From Pseudomonadota bacterium (GTDB lineage: Bacteria > Pseudomonadota > Gammaproteobacteria > Xanthomonadales > Rhodanobacteraceae), in assembly GCA_021818335.1 (NCBI GenBank), contig JAKAEJ010000008.1, positions 1 through 47,295 on the forward strand: 47,295 bases of DNA, written 5' to 3'. Below the pieces are notes generated by a model. It made no database searches and was not told the DNA's origin. It saw only the letters and a list, made by a program, of their open reading frames with translations. Below are positions 33,964 to 43,335 of this stretch, piece after piece. Both the position numbers and the translations under genes were made by a program. Numbering within the stretch: the stretch's first letter is position 1; each line of letters opens with the position of its first letter.

Positions 33964-35247
33964 ATGCGCCCCGCACCCCTCTTGGATCCTGCCGAGGAAG
34001 TCCGCGCGCTCGCTCTGGATGCGGCTGACCCGCTCAGCGCGCTGCGCGACGAATTCCTCATCCCCCCGCATGGCCATGGCGCCCAGGCCTACTTCTGCGG
34101 CAATTCGCTCGGTTTACAGCCGCGTGCCGTCCGCATGGAAATCGAAAGCAATCTGGCGACATGGGCCTCGCTTGCGGTGGAAGGCCACTTCCACGGACGG
34201 CGGCCGTGGCTTGATGTGCAGGACGACCTGCAGCAAATGCTCGGCCCGATCGTCGGGTCACCGCCTGCCGATGTGGTGGTGATGAACACGCTCAGCGTCA
34301 ATCTTCACCTCCTGCTCGCGGCCTTCTACCGACCCCAAGGCTCCCGCCGCGCCATCCTCGTGGAGGAGGGCGCGTTCCCGTCCGATCGCCACGTGGCCGT
34401 CTCCCATCTGGCATGGCACGGACTCCATGAAGAGGATCTGATCGAGGTTGCTCCTGATGCCTCCGGGCTGTACCGGGCAGATGCATTTGCCGAGGCCTTC
34501 GAACGCCATGGCGATCGCATCGCACTGGCGCTTTTGCCCGGCGTGCAATACCGCAATGGCCAGGTCTTCGACATCGCCGCGCTCACCGATCTGGCCCATC
34601 GCCATGGCGCATTGACATGCTTTGACCTCGCGCATGCTGCGGGCAACGTGACGCTCAACCTAGCTGGTTGGGACGTGGATTGCGCAACGTGGTGCAGCTA
34701 CAAGTACCTCAATGGAGGTCCCGGGGCACCCGCAGGCGTTTTCGTTCACGCTCGTCACGCACAGCGCCCCCGGCTGTCCGGATGGTGGGGGCACGCCAAG
34801 GCAACCCGCTTTGCAATGGCGCCGGGGTTCAATGCTGAATCCGGTGCCGCTGGGTGGCAATTGTCGAATCCACCGATCCTTGCGCTGGCGCCGCTGCATG
34901 CCAGCCTCGAGCCGTTCGCGCGGGTCGGTATGCCTGCGCTGCGAGCCCGCGCGCAACGCCTGACCGGCTACCTCGATGCATTGCTTCGAACCCATGCGGC
35001 TGGCGTCGTCGACATCCTCACGCCATCCGCGCCAGCGGAACGCGGCTGCCAGATCAGCCTGCGAGTGCGCGCGGGCCGTGAGGCTGGGCGATCTCTGTTC
35101 GACCATTTGGTCTCACAAGGCATTCTCGGCGATTGGCGCGAACCCGACGTGATCCGGCTCGCACCGGTACCCCTCTATAACCGCCACACGGATTGCTTGC
35201 GCGCGGTCCTTGCGATCCAGGGGTGGGCCGACGAGGTCGGTGCCTGA
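33964..35247 (+). CDS. kynU: Kynureninase
   Basis: PLP enzyme of 427 residues that splits kynurenine or 3-hydroxykynurenine to anthranilate or 3-hydroxyanthranilate. Marks are YFCGNSLGLQPRAV near the start and the PLP lysine K247 in WCSYKYLNGGPG, with CFDLAHAAGN as the aspartate site. ATG 33964 lies two bases behind the exported-protein gene. The rest of the pathway (kynA, kynB, 3-hydroxyanthranilate dioxygenase) is not in this window. The role may be tryptophan breakdown or NAD synthesis. Confidence 0.95.
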   Translation: MRPAPLLDPAEEVRALALDAADPLSALRDEFLIPPHGHGAQAYFCGNSLGLQPRAVRMEIESNLATWASLAVEGHFHGRRPWLDVQDDLQQMLGPIVGSPPADVVVMNTLSVNLHLLLAAFYRPQGSRRAILVEEGAFPSDRHVAVSHLAWHGLHEEDLIEVAPDASGLYRADAFAEAFERHGDRIALALLPGVQYRNGQVFDIAALTDLAHRHGALTCFDLAHAAGNVTLNLAGWDVDCATWCSYKYLNGGPGAPAGVFVHARHAQRPRLSGWWGHAKATRFAMAPGFNAESGAAGWQLSNPPILALAPLHASLEPFARVGMPALRARAQRLTGYLDALLRTHAAGVVDILTPSAPAERGCQISLRVRAGREAGRSLFDHLVSQGILGDWREPDVIRLAPVPLYNRHTDCLRAVLAIQGWADEVGA

Positions 35248-35297
35248 AGGCCCACGCGGGGATTTCCGAAACGCCAGCGGGTTCATTCTGCCAGCCG

Positions 35298-36308
35298 TCA
35301 GTCTCCGATCTGCTTTTGCAGATGTTCCCGACGTTCCTGCGCGTCAAGGCTCAATGTCGCGATCGGACGTGCCTCCAACCGTTCCAGACCGATCTCCTCG
35401 TCAGTCTCCTCGCAATAACCGTAACGCCCTTCTTCAATCCGTCGAAGTGCCTTGTCGATCTTGGCAATCAGCTTCCGGTAACGATCACGAGTGCGTAACT
35501 CAAGGGAGTTCTCGGTTTCACGCGTGGCACGCTCCGCATCGTCTCCGACGTCACGAACCTCGTCACGCAGATTGTCCATCGTCTGCCGCGACTCTTCGAC
35601 CAACTGCTCGCGCCAGTCGCGGAGCTTGTTGCGGAAGTAAGCCAAATGGCGCGGGTTCATGTATTCCTCGCCGACCTTGGGCTTGTAGCCCTTGGGCAAC
35701 TCGATGACGGTGGTGGCCGGCAGCGCGTAGCGACCGTCGTCGCGCGTGAGTGCAACATCATCTAGGGATTTGACCGGGGGTGGCTTGATATTCAGATTCA
35801 CTTTGGTGCCGAGCGCTGCTGGTGGTTGGGAGGCTTTCGCCGGGAGAAGCTTGGCCGAGCCGGATGGCAAGGATTTGACGCTCGTGTCTCGCGCTCGCCC
35901 CTTGCCGTGATCGGCGTGGGCTTGGGCTACCGGGACGGCCGCACGAGCGCTCGCCTTGGCTGCTGCAGCCGGCGCGGCCTTGGCCGACTTACCCGCAGGT
36001 TTGGAAGCCTTGATGGATTTAGTCGCCTTGGGAGGCTTGCGGGGCTTGGTGACCTTGCTCGGCTTGGTCGCCTTGACCGGCTTGGTCGCCTTGACCGGCT
36101 TGGTCGCCTTGACCGGCTTGGTGACCTTGGCAGCCTTGACCGCTCTAGCGGACTTACCCGCCTTGGCTGCCTTCGCTGGCTTTGTCGGCTTGGCGGGCTT
36201 TGCCGCCTTGCCTGACTTGCCCGCAGCGATAGCATGGGCCTTCGGCCTGCTGAGCGCTGCCTTTCCACTGGTTTTCTTGCTGGCTGCCGGCTTGCGCGTG
36301 CTCATCAT
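35298..36308 (-). CDS. dksA: DksA with long lysine-rich N-terminal tail and degenerate zinc site
   Basis: Transcription factor that enters the RNA polymerase secondary channel and works with ppGpp, 336 residues against 151 in E. coli. The first 165 residues are Lys/Ala/Pro-rich, histone H1-like, with repeats of the type TKPVKA. The DksA core (about 200-336) has the coiled coil and the tip GDDAERAT, where E. coli D74 is replaced by E. Of the four zinc cysteines only C299 remains; T302, S320 and A323 replace the others. Related Lysobacterales DksA are similarly built. ATG 36308 follows GGGAGA; the gene is convergent with kynU. Confidence 0.92.
   Translation of the reverse strand: MMSTRKPAASKKTSGKAALSRPKAHAIAAGKSGKAAKPAKPTKPAKAAKAGKSARAVKAAKVTKPVKATKPVKATKPVKATKPSKVTKPRKPPKATKSIKASKPAGKSAKAAPAAAAKASARAAVPVAQAHADHGKGRARDTSVKSLPSGSAKLLPAKASQPPAALGTKVNLNIKPPPVKSLDDVALTRDDGRYALPATTVIELPKGYKPKVGEEYMNPRHLAYFRNKLRDWREQLVEESRQTMDNLRDEVRDVGDDAERATRETENSLELRTRDRYRKLIAKIDKALRRIEEGRYGYCEETDEEIGLERLEARPIATLSLDAQERREHLQKQIGD
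36061..36114 (-). repeat. dksA: 18-bp tandem repeat in dksA tail
   Basis: Three exact 18-base units (36061-36078, 36079-36096, 36097-36114) encode the hexapeptide VKATKP three times, read on the minus strand. They make the lysine-rich tail prone to length change without frameshift. Confidence 0.85.
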
Positions 36309-36472
36309 CGTCTCCCATGGACGCTTGGCGCGAACCTCGCGTCTGCTGGTGCGGCTTCATAGCCGCGGACTTCGGCGGTTGTCGCCGGAAGGCGGCGTGT
36401 TATAGCCTAGGAACCCTGCTCCGGCAATACGCGCGTCGCCGCACGCGCTGCCGCTTTCGGTGTTTTCAAGGC

Positions 36473-36718
36473 GTGACTCGCCTCCTGCTGTGCCTGTTAG
36501 CGCTTTACCAGCGCCTCGTCAGCCCACTGCTGGGCCAGCGCTGCCGGTTCCACCCCAGTTGCTCGCAATATGCTCGCGAGGCGATCGCGCGCCACGGCGC
36601 CCTGCGCGGCAGCATACTCGCAATCTGGCGCATCCTTCGCTGCCAGCCGCTGTGCACCGGCGGCCATGATCCCGTACCCGATCACTTCCATCTCCCTCGC
36701 TGCCAGTCCAAAGAGTGA
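36473..36718 (+). CDS. yidD: Membrane protein insertion efficiency factor YidD
   Basis: Small amphipathic membrane-associated protein, 81 residues, that assists YidC in inserting proteins. The family core [27 protein letters not shown] and the following [10 protein letters not shown] are complete, including the three cysteines. It starts with GTG 36473; the ribosome binding site is poor, so the start is not certain. It lies between dksA and mfd, away from the usual rpmH-rnpA-yidD-yidC cluster. Whether a second copy exists there cannot be seen. Confidence 0.85.
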   Translation: MTRLLLCLLALYQRLVSPLLGQRCRFHPSCSQYAREAIARHGALRGSILAIWRILRCQPLCTGGHDPVPDHFHLPRCQSKE

Positions 36719-37033
36719 TTCCGGCACCGTGGGGCTACCGTACCGGTACAGTGCGCCCCAGACCACGTGGGGGCGGCTCGGCGTGCCCCCTGCGCTGCAG
36801 CCGCACGAATTGCGATTCAATCCGATGCAGCACCCTGCCAGGATAATCCCCCGCTGCCCCGCCCCGAAAGCGAGCTTCGCGAGACGTCGGAAAATACGAC
36901 CGGGGATTCGATCCGGCGCTGCCTCGCAGCCCGCCTTTCCACCTTCAACGCCCACGGCTGAGGACCGCCCATGCTTCGCGCGGCGATCCTGACTGGATGG
37001 CTGCGTAGGCCGCGCAGGTCAGAAGGATCGCGA
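36719..37033. other. Gap between yidD and mfd
   Basis: About 315 bases without a supported gene. A -10-like GATAAT at 36842-36847 is seen but without a proper -35 at the right distance. The frame ahead of mfd is open from 36971, yet the part before 37034 shows no Mfd residues. Confidence 0.4.
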
Positions 37034-40000
37034 ATGTCCGATTCACCCAAAGGTCAGCGTTCTGATCGACGCAATTCACGCGCCGGGTACACGCCACCCG
37101 ACTTACAATTGCGGGTTCCACCCGCAGTAGATGCCTTGATGCTTTCCATTCCGCCCTTGCCTGCAGACGAACGACAGTGGCGGCGCTGGGTGCGCCCGCC
37201 CGGCGCGGGGCTCGCGCTGGCACTGTGCGCGGCGGCGGCGGCGGCCGACGCGCCATTAGTGATGGTGACGGCGGATAGCAGTGGCGCACTTGCGCTCGAA
37301 CAGGACCTCGCGGTCTTTGCCGGCGAACTCCCGGTGCTGGCGTTGCCAGACTGGGAAACACTGCCATACGAACTCTTCTCGCCACACGGTGAAATCGTTG
37401 CGCAGCGCATTGGCACGCTGAGCCGCCTGCCGGGCCTTCGAAAAGGCGTGCTGGTGATCCCCGCAGCGACCTTGATGCAACGTCTGGCACCACGGACCTA
37501 CCTCGCTGGCTCCGGTCTCCAGCTACAGACGAACCAGGCATTGAACCTCGAGGAGGAAACGCGTCGCCTGGAAGCGGGTGGCTACCGTCGAGTGCCTCAG
37601 GTCGGCGACCCGGGAGAATTCGCCGTACGAGGTGCCGTGCTGGATATTTACCCCAGTGGGTCGCCAAGCCCCTATCGTATCGAATTACTCGACGACGTCA
37701 TCGAGTCACTGCGAAGCTTCGATGTCGACACGCAACGATCAATGGACACCCTTGATCGGGTGAATCTGCTGCCCGCGCGTGAATTTCCCTTGACCGAGGA
37801 AGCCATCCGCGCCTTCCGGGCGCGCATGCGTGAACGCTTCGCGATCGACGTGCGTCACTGCCCTGTCTATCAAGACCTGAGCGAAGGCACGACACCAGCC
37901 GGCATCGAATATTACCTCCCGCTGTTTTTCGGGCAGACCGAAACACTGTTCGACTATCTCGCGGCGAAGAGCGTATTCGTTCTGGATGACGGCGCAATCG
38001 CATCGGCAGAACGCTTCTGGCAGCAGACAGGCGAGCGCCACGCGCAGCGCGAACACGACGTCACGCGGCCCATCCTGTCGCCCGAAGAGCTTTTCCTTCC
38101 GCCCCAGTTCCTGCGCGAGGCGCTCAATCGCAGTCGCCGCGTGGAACTCGTGCCAAGCCCTGACCGCGACCACGCGCACGATCTTGGCCTTGCGGCTGCG
38201 CCAGTGATCAACATGACGGCGCACGCGGCATCCACGCATGCGCTGAACACACTGCTCGAGCAAGCAACGACTCAAACGGTGCTGCTGGCCGCCGATTCGC
38301 CCGGTCGCCGCGAAATGCTGCGCGAAGTACTCGCGACTTCGGGGCGCATTCCCGTCCACGTGGATAGCTGGAATGCCCTCCTCGCGCTACATGACAGGGC
38401 GCGCGCAGCAGGTGACCTGCCGCAATTGGCGATCGGCGTCGCACCGCTCAGTGCCGGTTTCGTGCTGCCCGGATCCGGCATCGTGGTGCTCAGCGAGCAG
38501 GAACTCTCTGGGGAACGGGTGCGCCAGGAACGCACGCGCCGCCGCGCCGCCGCACGGGATCCCGAAACCGTTCTGCGCGATCTGACGGAACTCGCCATCG
38601 GCGATCCAATTGTGCACGTCGATCACGGCGTCGGGCGCTACCAAGGTCTGGTAACGCTCGACGTGGGCGGCAGTAGTGGTGAGTTCCTCGCCCTCGAGTA
38701 TGCGAATGGCGATCGACTTTACGTGCCGGTCGCCCAACTGGGTTTGGTCAGCCGTTACAGTGGAACTTCGCCGGAATCGGCCCCGTTGCACAGCCTTGCT
38801 GGTGACGCCTGGGAGCGAGCCAAACGAAAGGCTGCCGAAAAGGCGCGAGACGCCGCAGCTGAATTGCTGGCGATCCACGCCCAGCGCGCGGCACGGGGTG
38901 GCTTGGAGCTGCGCGCCGACCCGAGCCTCTATGCTCGGTTTGCGGCCACGTTTCGGTTCGAGGAAACAGCCGACCAGCAGTCTGCGATCGACGCCGTCCT
39001 GGCTGACCTCGCCTCGCCCAAGCCCATGGATCGCGTCATTTGCGGCGATGTCGGGTTCGGCAAGACCGAAGTCGCGCTCCGGGCAGCTTTCGTGGCGGCC
39101 ATGGCAGGCCGTCAGGTCGCGGTCCTCGTACCTACGACGCTGCTGGCGCAACAACACTGGCAGAATTTCCGCGACCGCATGGCGGACTGGCCGATTAGAA
39201 TCGAAGCACTGACGCGATTCCAGTCGCGCGCCGAGACCCCGGCGATCCTTGGGCGCCTGGCCACAGGTGATACGGACATCGTCATCGGCACGCACCGCTT
39301 GCTGCAGGGCGACGTCAAATTCGCGCGACTCGGCCTGGTCATCGTCGACGAGGAGCACCGCTTCGGAGTCCGGCACAAGGAACAACTCAAGCGACTCCGT
39401 GCCGAAGTGGACCTTCTCACGCTCACCGCCACACCGATACCTCGCACGTTGAACATGGCGCTGATGGGCATGCGCGACCTGTCAATCATCGCCACGCCAC
39501 CGTCGCAACGACTGGCGGTCAAAACCGTGATCACCGCGTGGGACGCCGCGCTGATTCGAGAGGCATTCCAGCGCGAGCTGGCAAGAGGCGGACAGGTCTA
39601 TTTCCTGCACAACGAGGTCGACAGTATCGACCGAATTGCGCGCGAAATCGGCGAACTCGTGCCCGAGGCGCGGATTCGCATCGCCCATGGCCAGATGCCG
39701 GAGCGCGAACTGGAAAAGGTGATGTTGGATTTTCATCGACAACGATTCAACACGCTCGTCTGCACGACCATCATCGAGTCGGGAATCGACATCCCAACCG
39801 CCAACACGATTCTGGTCAACCGCGCAGACAAGTTCGGACTCGCCCAATTGCATCAATTGCGGGGCCGCGTGGGCCGATCCCACCATCGCGCATATGCCTA
39901 CCTCATCGTCCCTGAACGTTCTGCGCTGACCAGCGACGCGGAGAAGCGCCTGGACGCACTGGCCTCGCTAGAAGAACTGGGCGCGGGATTCACGCTGGCC

Positions 40001-40606
40001 ACGCACGACATGGAAATCCGGGGTGCCGGCGAGTTGCTCGGCGAAGAGCAGTCCGGGCAGATCGAGGCCATCGGTTTCACTTTGTACGCCGAACTACTCG
40101 AGCGCGCGGTACGCGCGCTGCGCGAAGGCAAGATACCGGATTACAGCCTGAGCGCCGAGCACGATGCCGAAATCGAACTGCACACGTCGCTGTTGATACC
40201 CGAGGACTACCTCCCTGACGTACATGCCCGGCTGACGCTATACAAGCGCATTGCCAGCGCTCCCACGGCAGCCTCGCTGCGCGATCTGCAGGTGGAGATG
40301 ATCGATCGATTCGGACTACTGCCGGAACCAACCCGCAATTTGTTCGGTGCCGCCGAGCTCAAACTTGCCGCTGGCACGCTCGGGATTCGCAAGATCGAAC
40401 TGGGCGAGCACGGGGGGCGCGTGCAGTTCCAGCCCCAGCCGCCCATCGAACCGCTACGCATCATCCATCTCATCCAGCGCGATCCGGGAATCTACCGACT
40501 GGATGGACAAGACCGACTTCGCATCACCGAAAACCTTCCCGACGTGTCGTCGCGGTTCGAATTCGCACGCAACTTCCTGGCGCGGCTCGGTTCGGCACGC
40601 GACTGA
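37034..40606 (+). CDS. mfd: Transcription-repair coupling factor
   Basis: DNA translocase that removes stalled RNA polymerase and recruits UvrA, 1190 residues. Order: UvrB-homology module (about 20-350), RNA-polymerase interaction domain (IVHVDHGVGRYQGL), RecG-like helicase with Walker A GDVGFGKTE and Walker B VDEEHRFG, TATPIPRTLNMALMGMRD, and the C-terminal domain. ATG 37034 has AAGGA six bases before it; the ORF runs to 36971. Full length and all motifs intact, so it is active. Confidence 0.96.
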   Translation: MSDSPKGQRSDRRNSRAGYTPPDLQLRVPPAVDALMLSIPPLPADERQWRRWVRPPGAGLALALCAAAAAADAPLVMVTADSSGALALEQDLAVFAGELPVLALPDWETLPYELFSPHGEIVAQRIGTLSRLPGLRKGVLVIPAATLMQRLAPRTYLAGSGLQLQTNQALNLEEETRRLEAGGYRRVPQVGDPGEFAVRGAVLDIYPSGSPSPYRIELLDDVIESLRSFDVDTQRSMDTLDRVNLLPAREFPLTEEAIRAFRARMRERFAIDVRHCPVYQDLSEGTTPAGIEYYLPLFFGQTETLFDYLAAKSVFVLDDGAIASAERFWQQTGERHAQREHDVTRPILSPEELFLPPQFLREALNRSRRVELVPSPDRDHAHDLGLAAAPVINMTAHAASTHALNTLLEQATTQTVLLAADSPGRREMLREVLATSGRIPVHVDSWNALLALHDRARAAGDLPQLAIGVAPLSAGFVLPGSGIVVLSEQELSGERVRQERTRRRAAARDPETVLRDLTELAIGDPIVHVDHGVGRYQGLVTLDVGGSSGEFLALEYANGDRLYVPVAQLGLVSRYSGTSPESAPLHSLAGDAWERAKRKAAEKARDAAAELLAIHAQRAARGGLELRADPSLYARFAATFRFEETADQQSAIDAVLADLASPKPMDRVICGDVGFGKTEVALRAAFVAAMAGRQVAVLVPTTLLAQQHWQNFRDRMADWPIRIEALTRFQSRAETPAILGRLATGDTDIVIGTHRLLQGDVKFARLGLVIVDEEHRFGVRHKEQLKRLRAEVDLLTLTATPIPRTLNMALMGMRDLSIIATPPSQRLAVKTVITAWDAALIREAFQRELARGGQVYFLHNEVDSIDRIAREIGELVPEARIRIAHGQMPERELEKVMLDFHRQRFNTLVCTTIIESGIDIPTANTILVNRADKFGLAQLHQLRGRVGRSHHRAYAYLIVPERSALTSDAEKRLDALASLEELGAGFTLATHDMEIRGAGELLGEEQSGQIEAIGFTLYAELLERAVRALREGKIPDYSLSAEHDAEIELHTSLLIPEDYLPDVHARLTLYKRIASAPTAASLRDLQVEMIDRFGLLPEPTRNLFGAAELKLAAGTLGIRKIELGEHGGRVQFQPQPPIEPLRIIHLIQRDPGIYRLDGQDRLRITENLPDVSSRFEFARNFLARLGSARD

Positions 40607-40860
40607 GGCCGCCGGCGCTTGAGTCTTCGCGGACCACGCGCCAGCCTGCGCCGAGGTACCTCGCTCCTCGAACCCGCAAGGCCGACCGAGGCAGCCCGCA
40701 ATACCTTGCCCGCCCAGGCCGAAACCGCTCGTCATGTTGCTTTGCAGCGCATCCAACGCTTGCGAGCGCCCTCGCGCGGGCGTAGCGTTCTGGCTGCGTC
40801 GCATTGTCGCAGCAGCCGCCGCGCCAAGCAGCAGTTTGGACTTCCAACAGGAAACAGACG
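40607..40860. other. Gap between mfd and the exported protein
   Basis: About 250 bases without a supported gene; open frames exist on both strands but have no ribosome binding sites or family resemblance. Confidence 0.45.
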
Positions 40861-41286
40861 ATGACGCTGAAGACGCAACGCAGAATATGGGCCTCAACGA
40901 CGGTCGCCGCATTGACGCTGGGACTGGCTTTGTCGGTCTCGATGCCGGCCCGCGCTTCCGATGCCAATGATGGCGTCCAATGTCGCGCCTTGGCGCAGCA
41001 CATGCTCGACGCGCTCGCCCAAGGCGATAGCCGTGGCGCAGCCCGGTCCTTCGATTCGGACATGCGAAGTGCGTTGCCGCCACCCAAGCTGGCCGAGCTA
41101 TGGCATCAGGTACGCCAAAACTATGGCGAACTGAAAGCTCGCGGCAACGTGCAGACCATGCGGGTCAATGGCATGGATGTCGTGATCACGCCGATGCAGT
41201 TTTCCAAGTCCACGCTCGACGCACAAATTGCCTGCAACCCCAAACAGCAAATCGCGGGCTTCTTCCTGAGACCAGTCTCCGCTTGA
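40861..41286 (+). CDS. Exported DUF3887-like protein
   Basis: A 141-residue exported protein with a signal peptide (residues 1-29, ending PARA). The mature part begins ASDANDGVQCRALAQHMLDALAQGD and contains DSDMRSALPPPKLAELWHQV, matching the DUF3887 pattern found in front of many hydrolases, where it may act as a folding or binding domain. Here it stands alone. ATG 40861 follows an aggaa ribosome binding site. The fold is similar to a small alpha/beta cystatin-like domain by resemblance. Function unknown. Confidence 0.72.
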   Translation: MTLKTQRRIWASTTVAALTLGLALSVSMPARASDANDGVQCRALAQHMLDALAQGDSRGAARSFDSDMRSALPPPKLAELWHQVRQNYGELKARGNVQTMRVNGMDVVITPMQFSKSTLDAQIACNPKQQIAGFFLRPVSA

Positions 41287-41357
41287 CCTCTTAGGCGCAT
41301 CCGCCATCGAGTGGATGCGCGGCCTCGCCATGATCGAGTCACGAAGGCGTCGCAGCC

Positions 41358-41945
41358 ATGCAAGGACTGCGGCATGATCCGCACATGCACGCATATCCAC
41401 CGCCAGCCACCCACGGACTCGCCACCCGCCGGCAGGTCATGGCGGATGCTCAGGCGCTCGGCGTCCCAGCAGACTACGGCCGCACACGCGGATTGCGTCC
41501 AATGCGCGAGCCCGCCCGCCTGACATTCATCGGGCTCGATACGCAATGCCGACCGGCTTGGCTGCGTCCCGCCGCGGCCGCGGCATTCACGCGCATGCGC
41601 CGGGCGGCGGCCAGGGATGGAATTGAGTTGCTGGTCGTCTCCGCCTGGCGCTCGTTCGATTACCAACTCAGCATCATTCGACAAAAGCAGGAGCGAGGCC
41701 TCGACATGGAAGCCATTCTCGAGGCCAGCGCCGCGCCAGGCTACAGCGAACACCACTCGGGCCGGGCACTCGACATCGGCGCGCACGGCTATCCCAATCT
41801 CGAGGAGGCATTCGACGCGTCGCCTGCATTCGCCTGGCTACAGCGTAATGCCGCCCGCTTTCACTTCACTCTCTCCTATCCGCGCCACAATCGCCATCGC
41901 ATCACCTACGAGCCGTGGCATTGGTGCTGGCATGCTGGACGGTGA
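41358..41945 (+). CDS. M15-family D-alanyl-D-alanine carboxypeptidase
   Basis: Zinc peptidase of the VanY/M15B type, 195 residues from the first ATG. The zinc motif SEHHSGRALDIG gives H132 and D139, and EPWHW gives E185 and H188, the third ligand. No signal peptide or membrane helix is seen, which is odd for a cell-wall enzyme, so the true start may be elsewhere; ATG 41385 and ATG 41439 are alternatives. It probably removes D-alanine from peptidoglycan stems, or acts in recycling if cytoplasmic. Confidence 0.8.
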   Translation: MQGLRHDPHMHAYPPPATHGLATRRQVMADAQALGVPADYGRTRGLRPMREPARLTFIGLDTQCRPAWLRPAAAAAFTRMRRAAARDGIELLVVSAWRSFDYQLSIIRQKQERGLDMEAILEASAAPGYSEHHSGRALDIGAHGYPNLEEAFDASPAFAWLQRNAARFHFTLSYPRHNRHRITYEPWHWCWHAGR

Positions 41946-42426
41946 TAAGTGAAGCGGCGCAAAACCTGCTGCCACGGCACCCCGCGATCGCTTCGCTGGA
42001 ACGTGCCAGTCAAAGGCTTTGCGCGCAACGCGAAGGAAAGCCCTTGCACGCATCGTCAAATGGCCGACAGGAATCAGCCGACTGAACGTTCCGCGCACTG
42101 AGCCTTCCTGACGCCGGGTATTCAAGCAATCGACAGGCTCGACGACCGCGTCCGAGCCGCGCGTCGCGCCATCCGCCACTGCCTCCAGACTTGCGACTCG
42201 GACGAATCCTCACGGGAGGAAGCCGGCGGCGAATTCGGGTCTCGCCGACCTCCGGCGACCGGCGCCTCGTGACGACCTGCGCCGCCACACGAACGCCGTG
42301 GGTTCACGTGCATCCCCTCCTGCGAGGCCGACCAGATGCGCGCCGGGCTACCGATGCTTATCGTGGGCGCGAATACCTGAGCCATCGGCCAGCGCGTACA
42401 CTGCGTGACCTGCAACGGGTTACTCG
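41946..42426. other. Gene-free stretch upstream of rlmJ
   Basis: 481 bases. Short open frames are present on both strands, none with a ribosome binding site or resemblance. I see no tRNA fold, strong hairpin with T-run or repeat. Confidence 0.5.
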
Positions 42427-43308
42427 ATGAACTACCGACACGCATATCATGCCGGCAATTTTGCCGACGTCCTCAAACATGCAGTCCTCCTCGGCACACT
42501 GGAGTCGTTGCTGCAGAAGCCAACGCCGTTGATGTACCTCGACACGCACGCCGGTTGCGGGATGTACGACCTGGAGAGCGCGTCTTCGCGGAAGACTGGC
42601 GAGCACCGCGGCGGGATCGACCGGCTGCTTGAGGCGCAGGGCCTTCCACCCCTGCTACGCCAGTACATCGATGCGGTGCACGTCTGCAATGAGGGACCTC
42701 GCGTGCGCCACTACCCTGGTTCGCCTTGGTTGGCATTGCATAGGCTGCGGGCGCAGGATCGCGCCGTGCTGTGCGAGGTACAGCCCGACGAAGTTGCGGC
42801 ACTGCGCATTGTCCTTGCCGGCGACGGCCGTGCCCATGTACACGAGCGGGATGGCTATGAGGCGCTACCCGCATTGTTGCCGCCTGCCGAAAAGCGTGGG
42901 CTTGTGTTGATCGACCCACCGTTCGAAGCCCAGGAAGAGGAATTCAGGCGGATCCAGCGTGCCTTGGCGGCTGCCCTGTCGCGCTGGCCGCGCGGTGTTT
43001 ATGCCATTTGGTATCCGATCAAGCTGACGCGAACACGGGATCCCTTCTGGCGCTGGTTACGCGGCTGCAGCGCAAGCAGCGTGCTGGCCGCGGAGCTGGC
43101 GATTCGCGATGAAACGTCTCCGCTGCGTCTCAATGGCTGCGGCATGGTGCTGCTGAATCCGCCGTGGAAGCTGGACCAGGTTCTTGCGGCAGCACTTCCG
43201 ACAGCGGCACGATTGCTGGGAGAAGACGGTCGCGGCTCTTGGCGGCTTCAATGGATCAAGCGTGAATTGTGCGATCCTCGTCCCGGCGCGCGCACAGCGC
43301 CGCCATAA
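42427..43308 (+). CDS. rlmJ: 23S rRNA (adenine2030-N6)-methyltransferase
   Basis: Methylates A2030 in 23S rRNA, 293 residues (E. coli 280). The start MNYRHAYHAGNFADVLKHAV is characteristic, and the catalytic motif DPPF is at residues 163-166 (LVLIDPPFEAQEEEF). The SAM-binding region is LMYLDTHAGCGMYDL. ATG 42427. It is upstream of the Slp-like lipoprotein gene with 27 bases between. Confidence 0.95.
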   Translation: MNYRHAYHAGNFADVLKHAVLLGTLESLLQKPTPLMYLDTHAGCGMYDLESASSRKTGEHRGGIDRLLEAQGLPPLLRQYIDAVHVCNEGPRVRHYPGSPWLALHRLRAQDRAVLCEVQPDEVAALRIVLAGDGRAHVHERDGYEALPALLPPAEKRGLVLIDPPFEAQEEEFRRIQRALAAALSRWPRGVYAIWYPIKLTRTRDPFWRWLRGCSASSVLAAELAIRDETSPLRLNGCGMVLLNPPWKLDQVLAAALPTAARLLGEDGRGSWRLQWIKRELCDPRPGARTAPP

Positions 43309-43335
43309 ACTCGGTCCCATTCAGGAGAATATGCT

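Noticed and set aside
40524-41087. 187-codon minus-strand frame over the gap after mfd
   Set aside because: It overlaps the end of mfd and the start of the exported protein, with Cys- and Arg-rich residues and no domain. No ribosome binding site is seen.
41946-42426. Short open frames (for example 42191-42430 plus, 42010-42288 minus)
   Set aside because: No ribosome binding sites, no recognised domains, and arginine-rich content typical of non-coding high-GC DNA.
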